In this document: positions 1-7,394 of the stretch, in pieces
Layout: every line of letters begins with the position of its first letter
Numbering within the stretch: position 1 is the first letter of the stretch
From: Oceaniferula flava
GTDB lineage: Bacteria > Verrucomicrobiota > Verrucomicrobiia > Verrucomicrobiales > Akkermansiaceae
DNA length: 64,000 bases
Assembly: GCF_016811075.1 (NCBI RefSeq)
Contig: NZ_JAFBGL010000001.1
Span: 496,001-560,000 of the forward strand
Direction of reading: 5' to 3'
Program-made: the position numbers and the translations under genes
Notes under the pieces: model-generated
Seen by the model: the letters and a program-made list of their open reading frames with translations, nothing else
The model's database searches: none
Told to the model about the DNA's origin: nothing

Positions 1-948
1 CCTCGCCTGGCAGCGTGTGGAGCCGTGGTGCAGCATCACGGTTTCGGTATTTTTCAATGCCCGGGCCTTGAAGCCGGGGATCGGGCGGGCGAGACGTTGC
101 AGGTGGATATCGACCGTATCTGTGGGAGTGCCGATATGGGGAGCGCAGAGGCTGTGGCCACGCTGTGCGCCGGTTTTCCCCGGGCCGGCAATGGGTAAAT
201 CCGGCACGTTGAGAGCGGTGCGCATGCCTGGCAGGGCGGTCTCGAGCGATTGATTGTGGTTCTGGATGTAACGAATCTTGGTCTCGAGCCCCAGCGGCTG
301 CAGCGTTAGGGAATCGCCCACATGCACCGCACCCCCACTGAGCGTGCCGGTGACCACGGTGCCAGTGCCCTTGGGGGAGAAGATGCGATCGATCGCCAAA
401 CGTGCCTTCCCCTCGGGTGGGTGCTGCGGGCAGTGGTGCAGGTTTTCTAACAAAACTTGTTGCAGAGCATCGATCCCATCGCCTGTGACCGACGAGACCG
501 GCACGATGGGAGCATCTGCGAGGGAGGTGTCCTTAAGTTCATCGCGCAGGACTTCGATGGAAAACGGCACGTCCTCGCAGAGGTCCGCCTTGGTGAGGGC
601 GATGACGATGTTTTTGATGCCGAGGTAAGAGAGGATGTGCAGATGCTCCTCGGACTGCGGCATCCAGCCATCATCGGCGGCGATGATAAAGATGGCGAGG
701 TCCAGTGCGCCGACGCCGGCCACCATGTTGTTGACGAAGTCGGCGTGGCCGGGGACATCGACAATGCCGATCTCGTAATGCGCCTCACCATCGGTCAATG
801 CCATGTGGGCAAAACCTAGCTCGATGGTGACACCGCGTGATTTTTCCTCCGGTAAACGATCGGGGTCCGAGCCGGTGAGGCACTTCACCAAGGAAGATTT
901 TCCATGATCGATATGGCCTGCGGTGCCTAAGACGAGATAGCTGCTCAT
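1..948 (-). CDS. selB: Selenocysteine-specific elongation factor SelB, N-terminal part (cut by window edge)
   Basis: Translation GTPase that delivers Sec-tRNA to UGA codons marked by a SECIS element. The 316 residues in the window open with an EF-Tu-type G domain: P-loop GHIDHGKS (residues 11-18), switch-I RGVTI (38-42), DVPGH (64-68) and TKAD (119-122). A beta-barrel domain 2 follows (RIFSPKGTGTVVTGTL). The N-terminus fits SelB rather than EF-Tu or IF2, notably the GTAGHIDHGKS stretch followed by DRLPEEKSRGVTIELGF. The frame is open to base 1, so the C-terminal winged-helix SECIS-binding domains lie outside. The start is the ATG at 946-948. It is transcribed in the same direction as the envelope operon behind it, with a gap of about 290 bp. 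Family assignment is confident. selA, selD and tRNA-Sec were not seen in the window. Confidence 0.92.
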   Translation of the reverse strand, partial: MSSYLVLGTAGHIDHGKSSLVKCLTGSDPDRLPEEKSRGVTIELGFAHMALTDGEAHYEIGIVDVPGHADFVNNMVAGVGALDLAIFIIAADDGWMPQSEEHLHILSYLGIKNIVIALTKADLCEDVPFSIEVLRDELKDTSLADAPIVPVSSVTGDGIDALQQVLLENLHHCPQHPPEGKARLAIDRIFSPKGTGTVVTGTLSGGAVHVGDSLTLQPLGLETKIRYIQNHNQSLETALPGMRTALNVPDLPIAGPGKTGAQRGHSLCAPHIGTPTDTVDIHLQRLARPIPGFKARALKNTETVMLHHGSTRCQAR

Positions 949-1242
949 GCTAAAGCTACGATCCGCGAAGAGTGGCTGTTAGGAAAGGGGTTTTTAGTGC
1001 GATTTTTTTTGCCACCGGTTCGCTGATGCTACGCAGACGATGGATGCGGCTTTGGCGACGCATTTTGTTGGGACTGGGGGACCACGGAAGATGTGGAATG
1101 CTCGGAAGGTCGCTGGGGGGGGGCGGCTTGTTTTTTTTGACCGCGAGTCTGGCGAATGGGGCGAGTTTTTATTGGATGGCGGTGGGACCACCCTACTACG
1201 CCGAGGCTACGCAGGGCTCGCGAAAGGGCTGGCTCAGGGGGA
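949..1242. other. Intergenic spacer between selB and the envelope operon
   Basis: About 294 bp with no convincing gene on either strand. Short open frames exist, but their translations are low-complexity and resemble no family. I looked for tRNA-Sec or another RNA gene next to selB and saw no cloverleaf. No strong hairpin with a T-run was found after the operon end at 1243, so how transcription ends there is unclear. selB may be read through from the operon or have its own promoter here. Confidence 0.5.
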
Positions 1243-2781
1243 TTAGCGGGCTGCTTGTCTGAGTTTGTTTTGCTCTTTGTCGTAGATGTGGAAATCGATA
1301 CGACTGAAGGCGTTGAGATCGAGCGAGACTTCGCCGAATGCTTGGCTGTAGCCGCTGATTTTTCCATCTTGGAAGGACGCGAGGCGGAGGGTGACGTGGC
1401 CGCCCTCGTGGAACCACGCGCGGACGTCGCCGGCGTATTTTCGTGGTTGAGCACCGGTGTCGCCGAGACTCAGGGACTTGATTCGTTTGAGGGGAATACG
1501 GATGGGGGTGTATTTGGTCTCGATGATCATGCGTCCGTCCTGGACCTTGCCGACGGTGCCGGGGACTTCATCGCCATTTTTCAGAATGATGCGGTGCGGG
1601 GGCAGGGCGTCTTTCTCGTCGGCATCCTGTTCCTTGTCTTGCCCGGCGGGCTGCAGGTCCAGCTGCTGATTGGGCAGGCTGGTGCCGTTCCATGGGACCA
1701 CGGCGATGTTGGAAATCTCGATGGGGTATCGTTTTTCACCGACAAACGACATACCGGTGCCCAGGTTCTCTGGATCGGGTGCCTGGGACTGCAGCACGCA
1801 GACGTGCACGTTATCGATGTAAACCGTGATGGTTCCGGACTTGCGATCGATATAAATGTCAAAGTGGGCATCGGTTTTATCGCGTGGCAAATTGAGTTGT
1901 TTCCAACGTCCGCCACGCGCCACCACGCCACCACCGTTTGCTTTCCCCCGGGTGCGCAGGTAAGCGTAGGAGCGGTTGAAATTAAGATCGTAGTAGGCAT
2001 CTGGTCGACCCTCCGAGACATCGCTGGAGTAGAGGTGCAGGCGGAAGCGCATGGAGGTGTTCCAGCGGGTGTCGAAGCTGATGTGGGCCTTCTCGGTGAG
2101 GCCGATATCGCGGCCGATGGCGCCGTCCGAGGTGGATTTCAGCGAACCGCTTTCGAATTCCCATGCCTTGTTGTCATCGGCAAATGTCCACTCTTTGATG
2201 CTGTTAGGCCCGTAGTAGCTGCCGGGGCCATTGCTGATGATCTGCAGGGACTGCACCATGGAGCGTTTTAGGCTGATGATGCCACCATACCACGTTTCCA
2301 GCTTCACGCTTTCGGGCGTGAGCTCGTGGAGGCTCCCGAAGAGGGTATCGCCCCGGGTTTCGCTGAACGAGGGTTGCAGTCTGACCCGGGCGACGGTTTC
2401 GGGGCGAGGTCGGTGTTTCCAGGTATCGAGCTGCAGCGACAGGATATTCTCCACGGGAAAACCGGCCTTTTGGCGCAGGCTGTCCGAGGTGAACTCGAGG
2501 TTGCCCTCGTCATCCATGCCGTGCGGCAGGCCGCTGAGTTTATCGCCATTGGTGAGAAAAATGCGCGACTTGACCGCTGGGTCGTCGGACGCCTGTTCTG
2601 CCGCTCCCTCGTCGGTGGCTGGCACGTGGCGAGGCTTGGCTAGATTTTTACCTGCCTGCTCGATCGCCTCAAGCACCTCATCGGCGCGGACGGCCTGAGT
2701 GCCGGCACAGAGAGCCATGAGCATGCCTGATAGAGCGAGGGCGCTGAACCGTGCTGAAATGGGGTGGAGTGAATCTTTCAT
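1243..2781 (-). CDS. Secreted 'NGD'-repeat / jellyroll protein, paralogue 1
   Basis: Function unknown; 512 aa. An N-terminal signal peptide (hydrophobic LALSGMLMALCAG, likely cut after AVRA) predicts export. Two small beta-modules with a turn motif come first (FLTNGDKLSG near residue 76, then a module ending LETWYGGIISLKRS). A central 200-residue jellyroll-like region follows (WTFADDNKAWEFESGSL to YIDRKSGTITVYIDN), resembling LamG/concanavalin-type folds. Two more beta-modules follow (ILKNGDEVPGTVG; EGGHVTLRLASFQDGKISG). The same order of modules occurs in the next two upstream genes, so this is the last of a tandem paralogous triplet. The spacing of 33 bp to paralogue 2 suggests one transcript. 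The start is ATG at 2779-2781 with no clear Shine-Dalgarno. The jellyroll call is inference from the pattern of strands. Confidence 0.85.
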   Translation of the reverse strand: MKDSLHPISARFSALALSGMLMALCAGTQAVRADEVLEAIEQAGKNLAKPRHVPATDEGAAEQASDDPAVKSRIFLTNGDKLSGLPHGMDDEGNLEFTSDSLRQKAGFPVENILSLQLDTWKHRPRPETVARVRLQPSFSETRGDTLFGSLHELTPESVKLETWYGGIISLKRSMVQSLQIISNGPGSYYGPNSIKEWTFADDNKAWEFESGSLKSTSDGAIGRDIGLTEKAHISFDTRWNTSMRFRLHLYSSDVSEGRPDAYYDLNFNRSYAYLRTRGKANGGGVVARGGRWKQLNLPRDKTDAHFDIYIDRKSGTITVYIDNVHVCVLQSQAPDPENLGTGMSFVGEKRYPIEISNIAVVPWNGTSLPNQQLDLQPAGQDKEQDADEKDALPPHRIILKNGDEVPGTVGKVQDGRMIIETKYTPIRIPLKRIKSLSLGDTGAQPRKYAGDVRAWFHEGGHVTLRLASFQDGKISGYSQAFGEVSLDLNAFSRIDFHIYDKEQNKLRQAAR

Positions 2782-2814
2782 GAAGTGAGATGCGTGGTTG
2801 TGCTCGCTAAGGGC

Positions 2815-4140
2815 TTATTTGCTTTGGGCGATGCTGCGCAGGGCTTCCGGTTTCAACGTGAACTGGCCGAGGATGGGGTGGTTCGCGCTGATGCTACCAT
2901 CGTCCAAGCGCGCTTGATTGAGCTGCACGGAGCCGGATCCGTGAAGGTGGGCGGTGAAGGTGGATTTGGGATAGGGGGTGACATTTTTCGCTTTGGCGAA
3001 ATACAGACTGCTGATCCGGCGATCCGGCACCATCAGGGGTTTGGTCGCGTGTTTAACATCCAGCTGGATCATACGCCGCCCCTCGCCGCCGCTGATCGAT
3101 GCGATATGACCGGAGATTTTCTCCCCTTCGCTATCGACCAAGACATCGGTGACGGAGTCGATGATTTTGGTCTGGAACCTCGACGGTTCGCCATCGTTCC
3201 AGTCGCTCACCTTGATATTGCTCAGCAGGGCGGTGGTGCCGCGGCTGGCGCGGTTGTTGAAAATGATGTGGTTGCCGTCAGCGGTGGTGAAGGTATCGGT
3301 GCAGGTGGCGGTTTTGTGGCCATCGATATACAGCAAGATTGTTCCCTCCACGCGATTGACCCGAAGATCGATGCTGAGTTTCCTACTTTTCACATCGTGC
3401 GGTTTGAGATCGATATTGGCCAGCAGTGCGGGGTGCTGGTCCTTGACGATGCGTTTGATCTGCATGCCGGCGGTGTTGAACAGGAACTCGTAGGTGTTCT
3501 GCTTAGTCTGGGCGGCATCGGTGCTGGCGCAGAAGCGGAAGACAAAATTCGGCGTATCCTGCCAAGCGAGGTCGAAGCGGAAGCGCACGTTGTCCGGCAG
3601 GTCGAGCTCGCGAGCCAATTGGCCGATCCCCTTGCCGGTGTAGACGCCGTCCTTCAGGCGCCACTGGCCAGAGGTGCTGTCCCACTCCGAAGGCTCTTCC
3701 GTGGCGGTGTAGATCAGTCGCTCCTGGGAGAGACCGAAACGCAGAGAAGTCACCTGCTGGCGCGGCACGGTGAACTGGCCGGCATACCAGGTGGAAAATG
3801 CCACCTTGTCCTGATCCATGGAGAGCACCTTGCACGGTAAGGTATCGCCATTGGCCAAGGTGATCTGCTCTGAATGCGGCTTCGGCACGCTGCCCTCGCT
3901 GGGGAAGGTCATGCTCTCGATGGCTTCCGCGTGAATCTCCAAGGGGCTGGCGGAGACGGACGACTGGATGGTGGTGCCGTCTTTCCCCATGTGGGTGATT
4001 TTGCCCGTGAGCACATCGCCATTGGTCAGCTGGATCACATCGGCATGGGCGCCACCGACACTGGCCAGAAAGAGGCAGGCAAGTCTTGACTGCATCGTGC
4101 TGGAAAGGTGGAGAGCGGGTGAAAAAAGGCGAGAGTTCAT
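2815..4140 (-). CDS. Secreted 'NGD'-repeat / jellyroll protein, paralogue 2
   Basis: Function unknown; about 441 aa from ATG 4140. A second ATG at 4095 would give a tidier signal peptide (MQSRLACLFLASVGGAHA, then D). Two N-terminal NGD modules are clear (IQLTNGDVLTGKI and ITLANGDTLPCKV), the second ending FSTWYAGQFTVPRQQV, which matches LETWYGGIISLKRS of paralogue 1. A jellyroll-like middle (WRLKDGVYTGKGIG to GTILLYIDG) and two degenerate C-terminal modules (GEKISGHIASI; GSGSVQLNQARLDDGSISA) follow. Only about 10 bp separates it from the stop of paralogue 3, so co-transcription is very likely. An in-frame extension to 4239 exists but would overlap the upstream gene, so I rejected it. Predicted location is periplasm or cell surface. 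Confidence 0.83.
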   Translation of the reverse strand: MNSRLFSPALHLSSTMQSRLACLFLASVGGAHADVIQLTNGDVLTGKITHMGKDGTTIQSSVSASPLEIHAEAIESMTFPSEGSVPKPHSEQITLANGDTLPCKVLSMDQDKVAFSTWYAGQFTVPRQQVTSLRFGLSQERLIYTATEEPSEWDSTSGQWRLKDGVYTGKGIGQLARELDLPDNVRFRFDLAWQDTPNFVFRFCASTDAAQTKQNTYEFLFNTAGMQIKRIVKDQHPALLANIDLKPHDVKSRKLSIDLRVNRVEGTILLYIDGHKTATCTDTFTTADGNHIIFNNRASRGTTALLSNIKVSDWNDGEPSRFQTKIIDSVTDVLVDSEGEKISGHIASISGGEGRRMIQLDVKHATKPLMVPDRRISSLYFAKAKNVTPYPKSTFTAHLHGSGSVQLNQARLDDGSISANHPILGQFTLKPEALRSIAQSK

Positions 4141-4150
4141 AGTGGGGAGC

Positions 4151-5608
4151 TTAAAAATTATCATCCCAGTTATCGAGAAGACTGTTTTTATTCGAGAAAT
4201 CAATGAGGTTAATATAATGCGCATCCAGGTTGATTTCACCTAGGAGTTTGGTGAGCAGCTTGGTTTTTCCCTGTTCACCCTGCGAGGGGACCCCGGAGAT
4301 GCGGCCGTAGGGGTAGATGTAGAAATTCACCGCCTTGGGATCGAGCTCGGTTTCCGGTTTCACCTTAGTCGAGGCGAGGTGGATTTCACCCACTTCGTCC
4401 ATGGGGATGAGCATTTCATTGTCGTAGGCGCCTTGGAAGCTGACTTTGCCATCGCGGATCGACTCAAACTGCCCGGAAAAGCGGTCGATGCCATTGTTCA
4501 GCAGGATGATATCGCGTTTCTCCGACTGCATGCTGCGGGCCGAGTCCTTGAGGCCATTCCAGTGGGAAACCACCACATCGCTGACGCGGATCTCCGACTT
4601 GCCGCTGTATCGGTTTCTAAAACCGAGGTGGCTACCGGTGCCGGCGTATTCCTCGCCGAGCGACCACTTTGCTTTGAAGGCACCGTTGAGGAAAAGCATG
4701 ATATTCTTCTTATTGCGGTCCAGGCGCAGTTCGATATTGGCTTCGCTTTCGGTCGACAGACCCAAGCTGGCCTGGCTGCCTTCCAAGCGGGAGTTCTGCG
4801 GTTTGCCGTCCTTATCGAAGGTGCAGGCGTAGAGGGATGCACTGTGGCTGGAAAGCGACAGTAAATAGCCGTGGCCGATGGTGGCTGCCATTTCCGTCTG
4901 ACTGGTCACCCGGGTGTTATACATTGGTGGATTGAAATCCGCGTGCAGTGCAATGGTGGTGTAAAGGGTGCCACGCCAAGCGAGGTTGAAGGAAACCCGG
5001 CAGGTGTCCGGCATGATGTCCTCACGGCAGAGGTAGTTGTTCTGGCTCACCCCGGAATACCAGGAAGTGCCGATCAATTTCCAATCGGCCGGCGGCTCTT
5101 CATCGGCCTTCTTTTCTTTCTCTCGCTCTTTCTCGACGGCGGGGTCGATGTAGCGGTAGTTCGGCACCGTTTTCCAGCCTTCCTCATTGAGTGGACCGTA
5201 GTAGACGAGCTTGCCACCGAAGGGGGTGGGGGAAATCTTAGCGATCGCCTCGCGTGGCAGTTCCAAGCCGCCCAAGTGATCTGTTTTCACGGTCACTGTC
5301 TTTTCGTCGGCCGTGACAATGGTCCCCGGGATCACATCGCCATTGGTGAGCGTGACGCTGGATTTTTGGCCGATGGCCTTGTGCGCCTTTCCGCGGTTGA
5401 GCACCACGCGTTGCAGCTTGGTGGTGGAAAAATGGATGGGCTCAGCCGCTTCCGGGTTCTTCCAGATCAGGGTCTCGGACTGGCCGAAGGAGAGAAACTC
5501 ACCGTGTAAGGTGTCGTTGTTGGAAAAGCGCAGCAGGTCCGGCGCGGCCGGGCAGGTCTGGGTGCCCGCGAGGAGGCCGAGGGCGATGATTCGAGTCAAA
5601 GGATTCAT
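4151..5608 (-). CDS. Secreted 'NGD'-repeat / jellyroll protein, paralogue 3
   Basis: Function unknown; 485 aa. The signal peptide is MNPLTRIIALGLLAGTQTCPAA. Modules in order: LLRFSNNDTLHGEF (first module, NND instead of NGD), VTLTNGDVIPGTI, a jellyroll-like region (WKLIGTSWYSGVSQNN to NIMLFLNGAFKAKWSL), then ILLNNGIDRFSGQF and a last degenerate module. A stretch with many E and K lies before the jellyroll. The start ATG (5606-5608) overlaps the TGA of the upstream cyclase-fold gene in an ATGA arrangement, which both fixes the start and implies translational coupling. It is the member of the triplet closest to the operon promoter. The NGD turn probably marks a small beta-barrel repeat. No catalytic residues could be recognised. 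Confidence 0.84.
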   Translation of the reverse strand: MNPLTRIIALGLLAGTQTCPAAPDLLRFSNNDTLHGEFLSFGQSETLIWKNPEAAEPIHFSTTKLQRVVLNRGKAHKAIGQKSSVTLTNGDVIPGTIVTADEKTVTVKTDHLGGLELPREAIAKISPTPFGGKLVYYGPLNEEGWKTVPNYRYIDPAVEKEREKEKKADEEPPADWKLIGTSWYSGVSQNNYLCREDIMPDTCRVSFNLAWRGTLYTTIALHADFNPPMYNTRVTSQTEMAATIGHGYLLSLSSHSASLYACTFDKDGKPQNSRLEGSQASLGLSTESEANIELRLDRNKKNIMLFLNGAFKAKWSLGEEYAGTGSHLGFRNRYSGKSEIRVSDVVVSHWNGLKDSARSMQSEKRDIILLNNGIDRFSGQFESIRDGKVSFQGAYDNEMLIPMDEVGEIHLASTKVKPETELDPKAVNFYIYPYGRISGVPSQGEQGKTKLLTKLLGEINLDAHYINLIDFSNKNSLLDNWDDNF

Positions 5609-6603
5609 TTTTCGTAGATAGGAAGAAAGCGGTAGTTGAGAGCGAGTGAGAGCAGGGCACCGGCGGTGCTGAAGGCATTGCCGTGGTTGCCGGCCCACGA
5701 GCCGTCCGGCAGCTGGGTCACCGAAAGCAGGCGGATGTTATCCTTGTTCCAGGCGTTCCATAGCTCCTCGTCTGCTTGGAAAAGGGCCTGCGACATGTAG
5801 TAGCGGAAGTAGAAGGGGTAGCTATTGTCCTGGGTGCGGATATTCAGCTTGAGGAACTCGGTGGACTTCTTGTAGCCCGCCTCGTCCTTCTTCTTGGCGA
5901 GTGACCAGCAGAGCGAGCCGATGGCGGTGAGAGTAAGGCGACCTCCCCCCTTGCTGGTGTAGCCGTAGGCACCATTCGAGCTGCGGCAGGTGCGCATGTA
6001 GGCCAGCCCTTTTTCAATCGCCTCGTCCGGCACCGCGACGCCTGCATTGCGTGCGGCGAGCAGGGCGACGATCTGGCAGCCGGACACGGTGGTATCGGCG
6101 TGGCGGGTGGTGGGGTCATAGCGCCAGCCGTGTTTCGGGTTCACCTTTTGAGCTTTGAGGATCAGGTCCACCGCCTTCTTCAGGGCGGGGGCGATACGTT
6201 TGTCATCGACCATGCCGTAGCACTCGGCCAGCGCGAGGGTGGCGAACCCGTGATCATACATTTGCGGCCCGATGTAGCCTTCCGAGCTTTCCTTTTGTTT
6301 CTCAAACAAGAAATTGAGCGACTTGCTGATCTTCTGCGCGTAGGGGCCGTAGTTGGGATCCTCACCGTGGGCGAGGAATGCCAGGGTGCAGAGAGCGACA
6401 ACACCTGGCCGAGTGCCACTGCCACCGCCCCAGGATCCGGATGCGTCCTGGCTGTTCGACAGGTAGCGCAGGCCGCGGGTGTACATGGTTTCCACCTGCG
6501 CTGGGATGGTGTCGTTCTGGCGGCGCGGAAGCGACTGCGCCTGCGCGAGTTCCGGCAGCACGAGGGCTGCCAGGAGGAGAGATGAGAGAATGAATTGTTT
6601 CAT
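5605..6603 (-). CDS. Secreted squalene-cyclase / prenyltransferase-fold repeat protein
   Basis: 332 aa with a signal peptide (SSLLLAALVLPELAQAQ). The body is a chain of alpha-alpha hairpins of the terpene cyclase / prenyltransferase beta-subunit fold. Visible QW-like repeats include LSNSQDASGSWGGGSGT (about residue 50), ILKAQKVNPKHGWRYDP (about 150), RTCRSSNGAYGYTSKGGG (about 210) and VTQLPDGSWAGNHGNAFSTAGALLSL (about 300). The DxDD catalytic motif of true squalene-hopene cyclases is not visible, so a cyclase reaction is not supported. Exported proteins of this fold are common in Verrucomicrobiota and Planctomycetota, where their role is not established. It sits between the Gly/Gln-rich protein and the NGD triplet, and its stop overlaps the start of paralogue 3 (ATGA). 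Confidence 0.88.
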   Translation of the reverse strand: MKQFILSSLLLAALVLPELAQAQSLPRRQNDTIPAQVETMYTRGLRYLSNSQDASGSWGGGSGTRPGVVALCTLAFLAHGEDPNYGPYAQKISKSLNFLFEKQKESSEGYIGPQMYDHGFATLALAECYGMVDDKRIAPALKKAVDLILKAQKVNPKHGWRYDPTTRHADTTVSGCQIVALLAARNAGVAVPDEAIEKGLAYMRTCRSSNGAYGYTSKGGGRLTLTAIGSLCWSLAKKKDEAGYKKSTEFLKLNIRTQDNSYPFYFRYYMSQALFQADEELWNAWNKDNIRLLSVTQLPDGSWAGNHGNAFSTAGALLSLALNYRFLPIYEK

Positions 6604-6660
6604 GGAACGTAAGTTCGGGGATCTCGCTATCGGGGAGACGGCGTGAGGACTGGGGATGGA

Positions 6661-7356
6661 TTATCGTTGGGTGGACTTCTTCGCGGCGCCGCGGTTATAA
6701 GCGTCCATAGCTTTTTGAAATTCCCGGGGCAGGGAGCTGCCGGCATTTCCTGAATTTTTCGGCACGCGGCGTTCGCCACCCTCGGCGGTGTTGTCCGGGT
6801 CGCCGGGTTTGCCACCGCCACCACCGGAGCCTTTGCCTCCGCCGCCGGCACCTTCGCCTTGCCCCTCACCTTCGCCAGGTTTTTTCCCCTGACCGGGTTG
6901 CTGGCCTTCGCCGACGTCTTTACCGCCTTCCATCATGTTCTGCAGCATTTCCATCATCCCTTGGGACTGTGGCTGACCTTGTCCTTCGCCTGCTTGCTGC
7001 TGTTGTTTTTTGGCGGCTTCAAAAATTTTCTCAATGACCTCGGTCTGGGTGGCGATGGTGGCGCCGCCGGTGTCCTTCAGCTCGAGCTGGTCGATGGCAT
7101 CGGCCATGATGGTTTCCACCTCGCGCAGGAGATCGATCACCTTGGGGTTGGTCTGTTCATCGATGAGGTCCTGCACATCGGCGGAGAGGTCGTCCTGCTC
7201 GTTGGCGAGCTTTTTCGAGCCGTTGCTGTGCTTGGCCATGCCTTCGGCGAGCGCCTCTTCGGTCGGTTTTTCCGGAGCCTTCTCGCTGGCGGGAGCGGCG
7301 ATCAGTGTCGGCACCACGAGGGCGGTGCAGAGGAGTGAGATGCGGGTCATTTTCAT
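6661..7356 (-). CDS. Secreted Gly/Gln-rich protein, partner of the DUF4175-like protein
   Basis: 231 aa, function unknown. The signal peptide is MKMTRISLLCTALVVPTLIAAPA. The mature N-terminal half is helical and acidic (LANEQDDLSADVQDLIDEQTN, then LLREVETIMADAIDQL). A well-defined block DTGGATIATQTEVIEKIFEAAK (about residues 97-118) follows, then a low-complexity QQQ/GEGQG/GGGG region and a short conserved-looking tail (SSLPREFQKAMDAYNRG). I recall comparable proteins beside DUF4175-like genes in Verrucomicrobiota and Planctomycetota, but could not check. It lies about 38 bp after the 932-aa membrane protein and before the cyclase-fold gene, in one direction. An in-frame ATG two codons downstream is an equally possible start. 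Confidence 0.82.
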   Translation of the reverse strand: MKMTRISLLCTALVVPTLIAAPASEKAPEKPTEEALAEGMAKHSNGSKKLANEQDDLSADVQDLIDEQTNPKVIDLLREVETIMADAIDQLELKDTGGATIATQTEVIEKIFEAAKKQQQQAGEGQGQPQSQGMMEMLQNMMEGGKDVGEGQQPGQGKKPGEGEGQGEGAGGGGKGSGGGGGKPGDPDNTAEGGERRVPKNSGNAGSSLPREFQKAMDAYNRGAAKKSTQR

Positions 7357-7394
7357 GAGGTCAAATGGGGATCAGAGCTGGGTGACGGGAGGGG

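Noticed and set aside
972-1262. Overlapping plus-strand frames downstream of selB
   Set aside because: Translations are low-complexity or Arg/Ser-rich, no start context, and they run over the end of a real minus-strand gene.
1156-2271. 371-codon plus-strand frame
   Set aside because: Antisense to a well-supported secreted protein with repeats; a GC-bias shadow.
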